Source of the DNA: Hydra vulgaris
Lineage: Eukaryota > Cnidaria > Hydrozoa > Anthoathecata > Hydridae
Length of the DNA: 64,000 nucleotides
Direction of reading: 5' to 3'
Assembly (NCBI RefSeq): GCF_038396675.1
Contig: NC_088921.1
Location: forward strand, 5,160,001-5,224,000
How positions within the stretch are numbered: position 1 is the stretch's first letter; each line of letters starts with the position of its first letter. A program made the translations under genes and the position numbers. Shown here piece by piece: positions 20,661 through 33,799 of the stretch. Under the pieces are notes generated by a model. It had not been told where the DNA came from and searched no databases. It worked only from the letters and a program-made list of their open reading frames with translations.

Positions 20661-21799
20661 AATCAAGCTATAAACGGAAAAAATCAACTTACCTAAACTT
20701 TGAGGTTTTTCATATCATCATGGCGATTTTAAGTTTTTGAGTTCATGGTAACTTATTACAATATATTATTGTGCAATCGTCGACTTTGATTTTGAAAAAA
20801 ACGTTACATAAAATTTTCTTAAAGTTATTTTTCTTGATGGATGTAATATATGCCATATCAAATGTCTAAAAAAGCAATTACTTATCTTTTGACATTAATC
20901 TTTTTGCGGGGAATTTGGGTTTTAAACAGTAGTTGTCGCAATATAAAAACTACCCCGGTTGCATTACCGAACTCACTTTATTAATAATAGACGAATAGAA
21001 AAGGTTCGTTTTTCCTAATTTATTGTTTAGGTTTAATTCCTTTTTTTTTCTTTAATCCAAAATAAAATCCTTTTATAAAATCTAAACTCTATTGTATAAA
21101 AGCAAAAAAGCCCCGCGGAATGTGTTTTTTTAAGTAAAAGAAATTGACTATGAATGGAAACAGAAGAAAATTAAATATTTTTTTACATTTTACAATTTAC
21201 ACCTTTTTTTTCAAGAAATAAATTTTAAATAAATAAAAATAGTTTACTACACTGGTATCTTGTACCAAATCAACATGTTTTTTAAAAATTCTTTTGTGGG
21301 CGTTTTTCCAAAATAAACAAATTTAGCAATTTTAAGTTTATAATAAATGTAAATAAATTTACAATGATCATTTTGTTTCCTTACACACATACATGCATCT
21401 AATACTAGTTTTAAATAAGAAAAATAAAATGTAAGGCATTTTACTTACTTACTTTTATTATTTGAGTTTGGTTTCAATCAAGAGTGCGTTGAGGGGGAAA
21501 ATCAAGGTAGTAAGCCCCCTCCCCCCTCACACACCCTTCTTGCGAAGAAGCTATATTTATTTTAAAGGCAAGTATTAAGATATTTATAACTTTAATATAA
21601 TTGTACAGAACTTAGTAACTAGACTATGTTTTATTGTGTAAAGGTTGTTGATTTATCTAAACTATAACAGTCTTAATTTCATCTAGCTTTTAAACTATTT
21701 CTTAGCTCTCAAACCCTCCCTTGTTGCAAGGGCTGAACCTGTACCTGAGAGATAACTTCCATACATGGAACTCCAAACATTAATCTTTTTATACTTACG
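20661..21799. other. AT-rich, no gene seen
   Basis: No supportable gene. A C-run and G-run pair near 21,493-21,535 can base-pair weakly. The right end of the virus-like element may be here, but no inverted repeat with the left side was found. Confidence 0.4.
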
Positions 21800-22246
21800 T
21801 CATTTAAAGATGCTTTACAAAAAATTGCGAAGATTACCGGTAAAAAAAAATACCCCAAAAAAAAACCCTCCCCCTTACCTCAAATGTGAGGGCAACAAAT
21901 TACCAAAATCTGTTTTTTCTTTTATCAACTAAAAACATATTCATCAATGAATTTCAAATTATATGCAATAATCTCTTAGTGTTCAAAAATTATGTCTAAT
22001 AAAAGTTTGAATCACCCTCAATTTGAGGGGGTTACAATTTTTATCTCGCTATAATTTTTGAACGCTAAAAGATTATTTCATGAAATTTCAAATTTATGGT
22101 TGAATTTGAATTTAGTTAAGAATAGTATAAAAATATTTTGAAAACTCCTTGTCCTCACATATGAGGTAGGGGGTTAAATTTATTTGGATATTATTTTTAT
22201 TTATATTTATTTTATTTTAGCATTTGCAAAGCATCTTTATTTAATG
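21800..22246. mobile_element. Foldback (MITE-like) repeat
   Basis: Long imperfect palindrome. The outer ends ATTTAAAGATGCTTTACAAA (21,802) and its inverse near 22,221-22,243 pair with each other. Inner arms (ACCTCAAATGTGAGG versus CCTCACATATGAGGT; AATCTCTTAGTGTTCAAAAA versus its inverse) pair around a centre near 22,025. No ORF. Target duplication not resolved. Confidence 0.6.
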
Positions 22247-22439
22247 GAAGCATAACCATATAAATGTTTGGATTTTACTCCATCTCAAACACCAAAAAAA
22301 GCAAGATCAGTCTCCGCCTTTGATGGTGAATGATAAATCCCGCCCCGAATTAAAATCGAGAAACTGGAAAATACTATCTTTTAAAAAAATAATCATTTTC
22401 AGAATTTGCATATTCTATTTATTTATTATTTTTTTTTTT

Positions 22440-24893
22440 TGCCAAAAAAATTTATTAAAGTCGTAAAGCATAATATAAATACAAATAGCAGGGGCAAGAA
22501 TAAGACATAATTGGTCTTATCACTAAGCCCCTAAGTCTATATCTTAAATATAAGTCAACAAAAATTAAAAAGCGTAACACAATATAATATAAAACGTTTT
22601 TCTAAAGACTTAATAAAATAAAAATCATCGGTCCAAAAGTCCTACTTCCACTTTCTCTTTTTGCATTGGTTGAGAAAAATTAAAAAAAAAAAGAAAAAAA
22701 AAAGGATAAGTACAAAGATACTATATTACAAAAAAGCAAGAAAGCAAATACGCATAATCCTGAAGCTTTTCTTTTACACTAGCATATACCTTGAAATATG
22801 TGAAAAATTCTTATAAACCATAATTTTTTTTTTTTAATTTTTTTAAAAAAACTTTAATTTAAGCAATAACAAGTAGCACAATTTTTTTCTAAGATTGTCA
22901 TAAGTTTGTCATAATGACAAACCTCTAATTATTGGGTAAGTTTAACAGTAGCAATCATTAAAACTTCAGAAAAAGCTGAGCGCTACGTCGTTCATCAGTT
23001 GTTTTTGCTTCAATTTATTCTTAAACTCATTAAGCGTAGAAATTGTTTTAAGTTCATTCGTTAATATTTTGTTTCATAATTTTGGCCCACTAGCAGAAAT
23101 TGAAAATTCGGTCGCCGCAAAGTAACTTTCGGGTTAAATATAACTGTTATTTGAAAATCTCGTTAGATATCTATTCTGATTTATTTTGAATAATGGGTAA
23201 AATATTTTAGGAGATATATTATTATTAATTTTTAACATAAATATAAGAATTTGATAGACATTTAATTGATAAACATTCATTATATTTAAATTAACAAATA
23301 ATGCTTGGGAGTGTGTATAACGGCCCACATTGGAAATGATTCTGATAGAATGCTTTTGTTTGTTAAATAGTTTTTTATTTTATTTTTATTTGTACTGCAC
23401 CAAGCAATATTTGCATAATTAAGATGGCAATGAATGAACGAGAAATATAAAAGCTTTAAGCAAGTTGGATTTAAAAAAGGCTTAGCTCTGGATAGCAGGC
23501 CTATAATCCTTGAGATTGTATTTTCGAGACAATGTATGTGATCTCTCAACGTCACATTTTCATCCAGAAGCACGCCGAGAAATTTTATAGTGGTTTCTCT
23601 TTTTTTTTCCTGATTGGCAATACAAAGTTTTGGAAGTTTCAAAGGAGTTTTATCTCGGTCATGAAAACGATAGAAAAAAAAAAATTTTGTTTTGGTTACA
23701 TTTAGAGATAATTTGTTTGCATTAAACTATTCAGTAAGATTTAATAGCTCTTTGTTTACTAACAAAAACAGAATATTTATATCATTATGTGCATAAAGTA
23801 GTGTCATCTGCAAATAAAATTGTATCTAGTTCAGTACAAGCTTTGCTTAAATCATTAATAAAAATGAGAAATAGGAGTGTCCCTATTATAGATCCCTGAG
23901 GAACCCCACATGTTATGTTCATATAGGTTGTTTACCTTCATTATAAGAAATTTATTGTTTTCTATTTGACAAATAGCTTTTAAACCACGCAATTTTTATG
24001 TTTAATACCATAGTTTTCTAACTTTGTTAAAAAAATGTAATGACCGACAGTGTCAAAAGCCTTACTGAGATAAATAAATACACCTAATGTATATTTATTT
24101 TCATCAAATGATTTAAAGATATCTTGAAAAAGATGAACAGTAGCCTGATCTGTAGAGTGGCTCTTTTTAAATCCAAATTGCTTACTATAGAGAAAATTGT
24201 TTACATCTAAAAAGTAATACAATCTTTTATACATAATGTGTTCTAATAATTTTGAAAAGCATGATAGTATGGAGATAAACTTGTAATTGGAGACACTAGT
24301 CTCATCTCCTGATTTTAGTATAGGTATTACCCTTGCACCTTTAAGTTTATCGGGAAAGATTCTTTGCTTTAAAGAGAGCGTAAATATATGCAAAAGCGGA
24401 ATTTTTAAATAAGACATTGATTTAATTACTACATTACTGCTTACATCATCAACTCCATTACCTTTATTTGGTTTAAGTAAGTACATAGCATCAAGCAATT
24501 TTGTTAGCATATTATTGTCCATTCTATTATTATTAGAGTTTAGGTATGACTTGAAGCAAGTTTAATTTTATTTATTTTTGATGCTAAACTTGGACCTGAG
24601 GTAACAAATGCATGGTTAAACGAATAAACAATTATTACGTCGTTAATAATTTCACAGTTATTACTAATTAGTTTTTTTGGTAAACGACTAATATTCATAT
24701 CTTCTTTACCTATAACCTCTTTTGTTATATTCCAAGTTTTTTGTATATCATTTTTGTATCTTAGTAATTGGCTACTATAGTAAAGTCTTTTTGAGCGCTT
24801 TACAATCGTCACAAAAAGACGATTATAGTTTTTATAGTTTGTTTCATTTTTAAAAGTTCTTTTTTTAATGAACTTCTCATACAATCGTTGCTT
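22440..24893 (-). pseudogene. LINE RT, family A copy 2 (antisense)
   Basis: Read on the minus strand, this is a decayed non-LTR RT. The pre-RT linker is open at 24,540-24,884. RT palm and fingers are open at 23,980-24,522 (LLKPNKGNGVDDVSSNVV, DKLKGARVIPILKSGDE, KQFGFKKSHSTDQAT, LSKAFDTVGH). The C-terminal part is open at 23,286-23,642 (FLGVLLDENVTLRDH, LLYFSFIHCHLNYANIAW). The catalytic YADD block lies in the broken region near 23,790-23,830. The 3' UTR extends to about 22,440 and ends in A-rich sequence on that strand. Confidence 0.85.
22491..22531 (-). repeat. LINE 3' UTR stem-loop
   Basis: GGGGC...ATAAGAC-loop-GTCTTAT...GCCCC: outer and inner complementary boxes form one hairpin near the 3' end of LINE copy 2. 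The same structure with base changes occurs at 45,896-45,940 in copy 3. Confidence 0.65.
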
Positions 24894-26240
24894 TTTTTTT
24901 TAAAATTTTATGATTACGGGGGTGTTATCCAGGGATTTTGTAGAGTTTTTGTTTTAATAAATTTAGTTGTTATTGGGAATGCTTTATTGTAGTGACATTC
25001 AAATATATGATAATATTTATCATAGCCTTCATTAACACCTTTTGTTTTAAAACAGATTTCCAGTTTGTTGTCGATAAAAGGCTAATAAATGTCACAAATT
25101 TTTATTTGAAGTTTCAGAAACACAGTTTTTATCTTATTTTTTAATCTTAGTATTATCTAAATCATTAATAATACTAAAGCTCGATTTGCAACTTAGGCAA
25201 GTGAGGTTTCCGTTGTAAAATAATTATTCGAAACCTATAACACGCTGGCTATCAGCCCTTTTTTAAAGGTTTTGTAAGAATGGAGATAACGCTATAGGAT
25301 CAAAGGTGCATACGGATTAAGGGTGCAAGTGCTCCCTTATATTTTTTAATATTTGTTGAATATAAGGATGTCGGCAAAATCCAAAGTACCAACTAGTGAA
25401 ATGCGAACTTTTGTGCAAACCACTATATTATATTTTTAGGACCATGACTATATTATTAATTTTAATACAAATAAATATGAATATATTTGTAATGTATATG
25501 TTATTAAGTGTAAATGCATTTACTGACTATTAGAGAGAGCATTCAGGTAAATGTAAATACATCGACTGAGGGTTTTGGTTGGCGCAGTGTAGTCATGTTT
25601 ATAGTCATGATTATTGTTTAAAAACGGCTAAAAATGCTGTTACAATATAAAATACTTATAAACCAATGGTGCGCAGTTCAATTTCGCATTTTACCTAGTA
25701 TTTAAATTAAAGCACTTTTTGTAGTTGATGCATCAACTAAAAAAAAATATTATATTTTACATTAATCATCACCAACTTAAGGAAAATATGTTGTTATTAA
25801 TATGAGGAGCCCAAATTTAACTTTTCTAAATGTTTCATTATTTATTTGTTTGATTATTTTATTATTCTCTTAATGTTTCAGTATTTTATTTTCTTCCTAT
25901 TATATATTGTGAGCTATATTTCTATGATGTATCGATGTCAAAATATTTAATCAGAAGTTTAAATACCAAGTTTTATTTCAATTATAAAAACGAAATTAAA
26001 TAATTTATTGGGGTAATAATGTATTTCTAAAATTAAAATAAATTCAATACAACATTTTCTGCAGTTATCAGTAACGTTAACGTAACCATTTCTACCACTA
26101 AATCCTATCGACTAAGTAAATTAAGCTTGAGTTTTTAAACACAAGACTGAACACGAGTTTTTAGTCTTATGTTTAAGTGTTTAGTCTAATGTTTAAAAAC
26201 TTTACCTTTTTATTTAAGGACCTTATTTTTTAGAAATTAT
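24894..26240. other. No gene seen
   Basis: AT-rich, partly the 5' side of the antisense LINE (no clear endonuclease domain left). No other supportable feature. Confidence 0.4.
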
Positions 26241-26319
26241 GAAGTGGGCTCCCACTATAGTTCAAAATGATATTCTTAAAATAAAACTATGAAATATTAA
26301 CACAAAAATAAATCTAAAA

Positions 26320-26640
26320 AGATAATCTTAAAATGAAGACTTGCTAACATAAATAAGTCGAGAGATTCTCAAAATAAAACTAAAAAATACAAACAAAAAA
26401 AAGAATCAAGGATGATAATCTTAAAATAAAAATTTGCCAACAAAAATAATTCTAGGGATTTTCAAAATGAAAACAAAAAATACTAACAAAAAAAAATGTA
26501 GAATGATAACCTTAAAATAAAAACTTGTCAGCAAAAATAGTTCAAGAGATTCTCAAAATAAAACTAAAAATACTAACAAAAAAAGAATCTAAGAAATTTA
26601 TCTTAAAACAAGACTAAAACTACTAACAAAAATATTCCAA
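26320..26640. repeat. Satellite, unit about 91 bp, about 3.5 copies
   Basis: Units beginning GATAATCTTAAAATAAAAAC recur at 26,320, 26,412 and 26,504, each containing AGAGATTCTCAAAATAAAAC and a poly(A)-like end. A partial unit precedes and another follows. Confidence 0.8.
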
Positions 26641-26802
26641 AAAGTTAATTGTAAATCTAAACTAAAAAGTGCTAACTAACATGAAGCAAGAAAACAATAT
26701 TAAAGAAAACTTTAGTTGTTTAAGCAATAATAAAGTATAAAATCACCAATATTGGATGAAAGATACTTTTAAAAAAGAGATTTTTTTGACTTAGCTTTTG
26801 CT

Positions 26803-26899
26803 TAGCACTTGCCAAAAAAGAAGATAACCAGATGATGATGATGATGATGACGATCATTATCATCATCTATCGGATCATTTTCTCTTTCGGCAAGTGCTA
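26803..26899. repeat. 97-bp foldback with GAT/CAT core
   Basis: TAGCACTTGCC at 26,803 and its exact inverse complement at 26,889-26,899 enclose a (GAT)n tract and a complementary ATCATCATC-like tract, so nearly the whole unit can fold into one hairpin. Confidence 0.7.
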
Positions 26900-27320
26900 C
26901 ACCATATAAATTATATATATAAAAATATTGTACGCACTCAAACTTCTTCTTTAGGCTCATTCTATAATCACATTAGGTACTATTCTAAAGCTGATTATTC
27001 TTTTTGTGATTTTCTTTGTAGAAGTCCTGATATTCTTTTTGTGATTTCCTTTGCAAAATTCCTTGGTGATCTCATTTGTTTCTTTGGTGATAAATGAGCC
27101 TCCTACATAACCACCTGATGATAAATGAGTCTCCTACAACCGCTACTTCAGTATTTAGTCAATACTCATTCTACTCCATGGTATTCACTTTATATCCAGC
27201 TTATATATCTTATGGTATTCATTTTTTACATATTTTCAACAAGACGAACATCCTATTTCTATTTCGTGGGTCTAATTGGTCTAACGGGTCTAATTACTAG
27301 GGATGCATTCAAATAATACG
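26900..27320. other. No gene seen; short direct duplications
   Basis: Phrases such as CTTTTTGTGATTT(T/C)CTTTG and GATAAATGAG(C/T)CTCCTACA occur twice within 150 bp. Open frames here lack any motif. Confidence 0.4.
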
Positions 27321-27323
27321 TAA

Positions 27324-27705
27324 TTGATGGAAAACCTAAACATAGAATTATTTGTGAAAAAAAAAAATACTCAGGCACTATTTAATCTTCCTTTTAAGTA
27401 CTGTAAAAGTTATGCTGAGCATATTAAAGCTGATAGATGTACAAAGAATACCAGTAATGGCAATCCTTTAAGGTATTGGAACAGTGTGTATGAAAATAGT
27501 AATTTAAAGGCAACCAATCATGTTGCTGTTATTCAAGGAGTTACCGCATTCTTCATTACTAGACATACCTGTTAGAGTTACTATTGTAGGTGTTACTAAC
27601 GCTTTGCATAAGCAAAAAAAGATAAAATCTGCCGGACCAGATGGCTTGTTTATGAAATCATTAATATATGGAGGACATTACTGTCTTTTATTTATGCTTT
27701 AATTA
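27324..27705 (+). pseudogene. LINE fragment (pre-RT and first RT block)
   Basis: The second open segment carries ALHKQKKIKSAGPDGLF, the finger-domain motif (K.N.K..GPDGI) at the start of LINE RTs. The first segment (RYWNSVYENSNLKATNH) resembles the linker preceding it. Truncated before the catalytic motifs. Confidence 0.6.
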
Positions 27706-27749
27706 ATATTAAAGCATAAATAAAACTACCAAATTGATAATAAACAATA

Positions 27750-28684
<935 letters not shown>

Positions 28685-29580
28685 GGTTATCCTGCTACGG
28701 ATAACATTTAACCTAGTACAATCTGAAATCCCGCTTTCTAGTAGCATACGCCTTTTTAGGCAAAGGCAAGGAGATACCAACTACGACTTTAAACATACTT
28801 GACCTTAGGGCTCTTGGTTTTGTGAAGTCTAAAGATGGTGTCTCGATAAAAATTCACATCTTGGGCAGATGTTAAATGCATCCAACTACTGTCATGTAAA
28901 AGACCTCCTAGGCAGAGACTTAAAGGGTAAACAGACTCTATCTTTTGACCAGCATCGCATTCCTTCTTCATCTATTAGGCTAGCGCACATGTATTTATAA
29001 TACATTGTTTTTAGTATTGGATGTTCGTTGCTGATCTTCTTTACTCAATGCATGGGTTTTACTTGTGAATCTGTTTTTATGAATAGGCAACTCGATCTAA
29101 TATCTCCTAATGAGGGTACAACTCTAAAACTCAGTTTTATTGTTCTAAGGCTGGCTGGTTGTCAGGTTTCCAAAATTTGTGGTAACTCTCAGAGAGGCTG
29201 ATTCCATATTCCGCTGAATAATATCAAAGACTTAAGAGTGCCATGTTGCGTATGGATGGTGTCCTTGTTTGTACTTTTGATGTGCATTGCCAAGGCCACA
29301 CCTGAAGCCCTTTGTTACGGCTTAGAGTTTATTATTAGTAATGAGGGGATTGCTGGTCTGTTAAACAGTGTACTGAGTACTGTCTATGCTCTGAGTCAAG
29401 TTCTTTAACAAATTTAAAAATGAATAAGGTACCAAAAACTGTTAAACAATAAAACCATCATCATCAAGTTCTCTAAACCTATCATTCAATAATATTCATT
29501 GTCATCGAAGTAACTTTTCTTCTGATGAGTCTCATTTCTTGTAAATTTCATAAAACCTATTTGCTCTTTGTGAGACTGAT
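28685..29580. other. Unassigned, less AT-rich stretch
   Basis: Base composition is closer to balanced than in most of the window, but both strands are full of stops. Direct-strand text just before 29,581 may belong to the 5' part of the following LINE. No family recognised. Confidence 0.4.
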
Positions 29581-31080
29581 TTGATTTCAGCTGTCTCATC
29601 CTGTGATCTTAGTGTTGATGGTTATCTTCGTTTAAATCGTAAAGATTCCAATTATCACATGCTTGGTCTGGGCATTTACATTCCTCAATATTCACCCATT
29701 CGTCGAAAAACTAGGTTTGAATCCGCAGTCTATTCCTTTATGTTCTTTCATTTAGCACCACTTCACTCTATTGTCTTTCTTTTTGTTCTACATCACTTTT
29801 ATTCATCTCAGGGGTGCACTCATTTTGATGTTATTTCAGATCGTATAGACCAAGCCCTTTCTTTTTATTCATCAGCCAATATTGTTGTTGTCGGTGACAT
29901 TAATGCCCATCACTTTAAATAGCTTGGCTCTGGTGTCAGTACCTTTGCAGGCATTAAAGCCCACAAATTTTACCTTTCTTCTTCTTGAATCTTTAATAGT
30001 ATCAATAATAAGGGCAAACCTGTTACTCCACATCTCTTGTATGGTTTAGACTTTGTTATCTCACCAAAAGACAAAACTGAATTGTTTGCTATGACCTTTT
30101 CATGAACATCATTTCTTGATTCCACTAGTTGCGTTCTACTTGATATACCCGTCGAATATGTTCATCCATCGCTTGATATTCGTGTCATATCTGTTATTCC
30201 AATTTTCAAACATTCTGGAGAGCGATCTGATTCGTCTAACTACCGTCCCATTAGTCTTCTTTGTATTATAAACAAGATTTTTGAATCTTTAATTAACAAA
30301 CACTTAATCTCTCACTTTGAATGTAATCACTTACTTTCTGATTGTCAATATGGATTTTAATCTTCTCGTTCTACAGCTGATTTGCTAACAGTAATAACCG
30401 ATAGGTTTTATCGTGCATTAAATATAGGTGGGAAGGATAAGGCCATTGCTTTTTACATTTCTTAAGCTTTTAATAAAATCTGGCTTATTCTTATTTATTA
30501 TTCTAGCTTCAGGGGTTCCTCCAGATTAGGTCCTTGGCCCTATACTCATTTTAATTTTTATTAACGATCTTCCAGATAATCTTACACCTAAGGTGGCATT
30601 GTTCACTGATGTATCATTTATTCTTGTCATGATAAGAAGTCAAAACTCTCTGAATATTTGGAGGGAGCATTTGAGCTTCAAAATGATCTCGCTTCTGCTA
30701 TAGCATGGGGCTCACAGTGGCTGGTAAACTTCAAGGATTAATTTTTACTTCCGACTTATGTTGGAAACCATGTATCAAACTTATTGCAAAATTAGCATCT
30801 GCTAATAATGCATCTCTTTCGAGCTCGACACTTTAAAAATTTGAATGCTATTATCTATCTCTATAAATCTTAAATTCTTAGACGAAACTCTTATTCGTCT
30901 TGATGTTTTCCCCAAACATTAATTCTTTGGAGTTCGTTTCCGTCATCTTTCTATCCTGATTCATTTAATTTGCAATCCTTAAAGTTGTCTGTCAATCTTT
31001 GTCTTGCTCTACAATTTTCTTTTTTTCTCTTCTAGTAACTTCCAACTCTAATTAGTGGTTTCTTCAGCCATGTTGGAGGT
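29581..31080 (+). pseudogene. LINE (family C) endonuclease-RT remnant
   Basis: The endonuclease part has VVGDINAHHFK near 29,890 (the GD.NAHH box of APE-type endonucleases). The RT part has SNYRPISLLCIINKIFESL near 30,236, LLSDCQYGF near 30,331, and SRSTADLLTVITDRF near 30,365. Downstream is a broken region where GVPQG and ADD boxes should be (30,500-30,640). The wording matches the copy at 49,463-51,490, including the linker YGLDFVISPKDKTELFA. Many stops. Confidence 0.85.
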
Positions 31081-31367
<287 letters not shown>

Positions 31368-31616
31368 TCGGACAAAACGAGTGCAACCAAATAATGCTAA
31401 TTTAGTTTCTTTATATAAAAGTGCTGCATTTTTTCAATTTTGAGAAATAACTATGTAACTGTTTAGAGACAAAGTTCTTCAACTTTTATTCATCCCAAAG
31501 TTCATTATTTGTACACGAAAATTAATAAATTAATCAAAAGTATTAAAAAATGTTGATTTCCTTCTGGACAAAACAAGTGCAACACGACAATATGTTGACC
31601 AAACTGTATTACGCTA

Positions 31617-32640
31617 TCAATATTTCTTGGCGAATCCATTGTTGTTGATCACAGCCTTGCATCTTCGAGGCATAGATTCGATTAGGTGATCAATAAAACT
31701 TTGTGGAAACGCTGCCCAGGCCTTTTGGATTTGTTCAAATAGTTGATCCTTATTACGAACACCTTCATGAATAATTCTGCGGTTGACGATCTCCCACAGG
31801 TTCTCGATTGGGTTGAGATCCGGAGATTGAGGCGGCCAATCCATCACCGATAGGTGGTTGTCTTGAAACCACTGCTTGACTACTTTTGCAGTGTGTTTCG
31901 GATCGTTGTCTTGCTAAAAAACCCATTTTATTGGCATATTCCATTCAGCATGAGGTAACATAACATCTTTCAGGATATTTTTATACATGAAACGGTCCAT
32001 TATTCCATCGTTTCGATGTATTGGACCTAGGCCGTTAGCAGAAAAATACCCCCAGACCATTACATTGCCTCCACCATTCTTCACGGTCTTATGGCAGTAA
32101 CGTAAATCGAGGCGTTTTCCGGCCGGTCGACGTACACGACAAATGCCATCGCTCCCAATGATATTGAACTTCGAACATCACTGAACAGGACAGTTCGCCA
32201 TTTCTACACATTCCGGTCAATATGAGATGTAGCAAACAGGAGTCTTTTCTTCTAGTTTTTTGGTGAAATCAGCAGTTTTATTGCAGGGCGTCAAGAAAAC
32301 AATCCGGCTTCAACAGCACCTTGTCTAATTGTTCAGTCCAATACAGGCAGCTCTAATTGCTTTTGTATCTTGACTGACGATATCCAGGGATCCTTCTTGA
32401 CGGATCTGACGATCATAGAATCCTCTCTAGAAGTGGTGGAACGTGGTCTTCCACCTTTGTTATCTGCTTCCAAATTCCTCGTAGAACGATTTTGAAACAT
32501 AGTCATGATACGATCCATTTTTTCACGCGGTATTTATCACAAATACTTTTTTGTGACATTCCATTTACGTAATCGCCAATAAATTTCTTTTTTAGTTCCA
32601 ATCCAAGACTGTCGGTAGCCATTTTTGCACTTGAAGTCAT
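31617..32640 (-). pseudogene. Tc1 transposase (DD34E), lightly broken
   Basis: Start at ATG near 32,640 on the minus strand (TSSAKMATDSLGLELKKKF), followed by a helix-turn-helix type N-terminal domain, a frame change near 32,520, and the GRPRSTTSREDS linker (GRPR box). Catalytic blocks are LFSDVRS near 32,185 (first Asp), QDNDPKHTA near 31,900 (second Asp), and SPDLNPIENLWE near 31,800 (Glu); 34 residues separate the second Asp from the Glu. The C-terminus at 31,617 is intact. Stops, including TAG directly before QDNDPKHT, and at least one frame change inactivate it. The protein would cut and paste the element at TA sites. Confidence 0.85.
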
Positions 32641-32877
32641 AAAAATAATAAAAATAAATAATCACGTTTCTCAAGGCTTACCGTGTTACATTTACCTTGT
32701 GATGATACAATAATGCTCTGTGGAACACAACGTCTTTGTTGGATGTAGACTGTATTGATGTAATAAAACACTTGTTGTATTTCACTTCTTGTATTGATGT
32801 TCTTGGATGAAACACTTTGATAAAACTCACTTCGATAAACTGTCTTGATAATATTGACTGAATGACTTCCATATACT

Positions 32878-32915
32878 GACTGAATTACATGTCGATTTAC
32901 ATGTCTCTTATATGG
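32878..32915 (-). promoter_or_regulatory. Core promoter of the Tc1 transposase: TATA box and initiator
   Basis: On the minus strand CCATATAAGAG (32,905-32,915) is followed about 30 bp later by ATTCAGTCAG, containing the initiator-like TCAGTC (32,878-32,883). The spacing matches a TATA/Inr core promoter. A leader of about 240 nt then runs to the ATG. A possible leader intron begins at AAG|GTAAAT near 32,695 and would end at CAAG near 32,632; this is less certain. Confidence 0.55.
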
Positions 32916-32937
32916 TAAAATGAACCTGTGCGAACCT

Positions 32938-33112
32938 GTTCTGGAAGATTCTAGATGCTTCTTTTCGATGCTTCTTGAAGCCTCTAGATGCGTCTGGATG
33001 CTTCGGAATGCTTCTAGATACATTCGGATGTTACTGGATGCTTCCAGATTCTTCTTCCGGAAACTTCTGGAAGCTTCTGCATGCTTCTGGAAACTTCTGG
33101 ATTCTTCCTTTA
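32938..33112 (-). promoter_or_regulatory. Heat-shock-element-like array upstream of Tc1 transposase
   Basis: At 33,055-33,107 TTC and GAA triplets alternate with exact 5-bp phase: TTC, GAA, TTC, GAA, TTC, CAT, TTC, GAA, TTC, GAT, TTC. A looser array with the same 10-bp period (consensus TTCTGGATGC) extends to 32,938. Inverted nGAAn pentamers in this phase are the binding site of heat shock factor trimers. The array ends about 25 bp from the TATA box. A plain 10-bp minisatellite is the alternative. Confidence 0.6.
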
Positions 33113-33399
33113 ATTATTAAAAAACTTTCGTGACGTTGACACGGACCAGACTTAAGAAAATGAAACAAACCAAAAAAGTTGCACATGTTTTGTCCGCTGC
33201 AAAATGGCACTTGTCAACAAAATTCTGCCTGTGTGCTGTCATCTTTTAGCTGATTGCTCATGTCATGGCATGCTATGAATCCAGACTCCTGAAGTGTTTG
33301 CTGTGGTAGTATAATTCGTATCATTTTTAAGACATGTAAAATTAGGAACACTTTTTAGCATTGTTCGTTGTTGGTTGCAAATGTTTTGTCCAATATTGC

Positions 33400-33727
<328 letters not shown>

Positions 33728-33735
33728 TTATGTTA

Positions 33736-33742
33736 TCTCTCG

Positions 33743-33787
<45 letters not shown>
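33736..33787. repeat. (CT)n microsatellite
   Basis: CTCTCT array directly following the TA array, starting after CTCTCGCTCTTT. Confidence 0.95.
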
Positions 33788-33789
<2 letters not shown>

Positions 33790-33799
33790 TTTCTCTTTA

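Noticed and set aside
26803..26899. Possible CRISPR-like or tRNA-like structure
   Set aside because: Only one inverted unit, no spaced repeats, no cloverleaf or anticodon arm; eukaryotic context.
32938..33112. Open frame across the array read as a Ser/Arg/Phe-rich peptide (32,920-33,120)
   Set aside because: A by-product of the 10-bp period; lies upstream of and antisense to the transposase.
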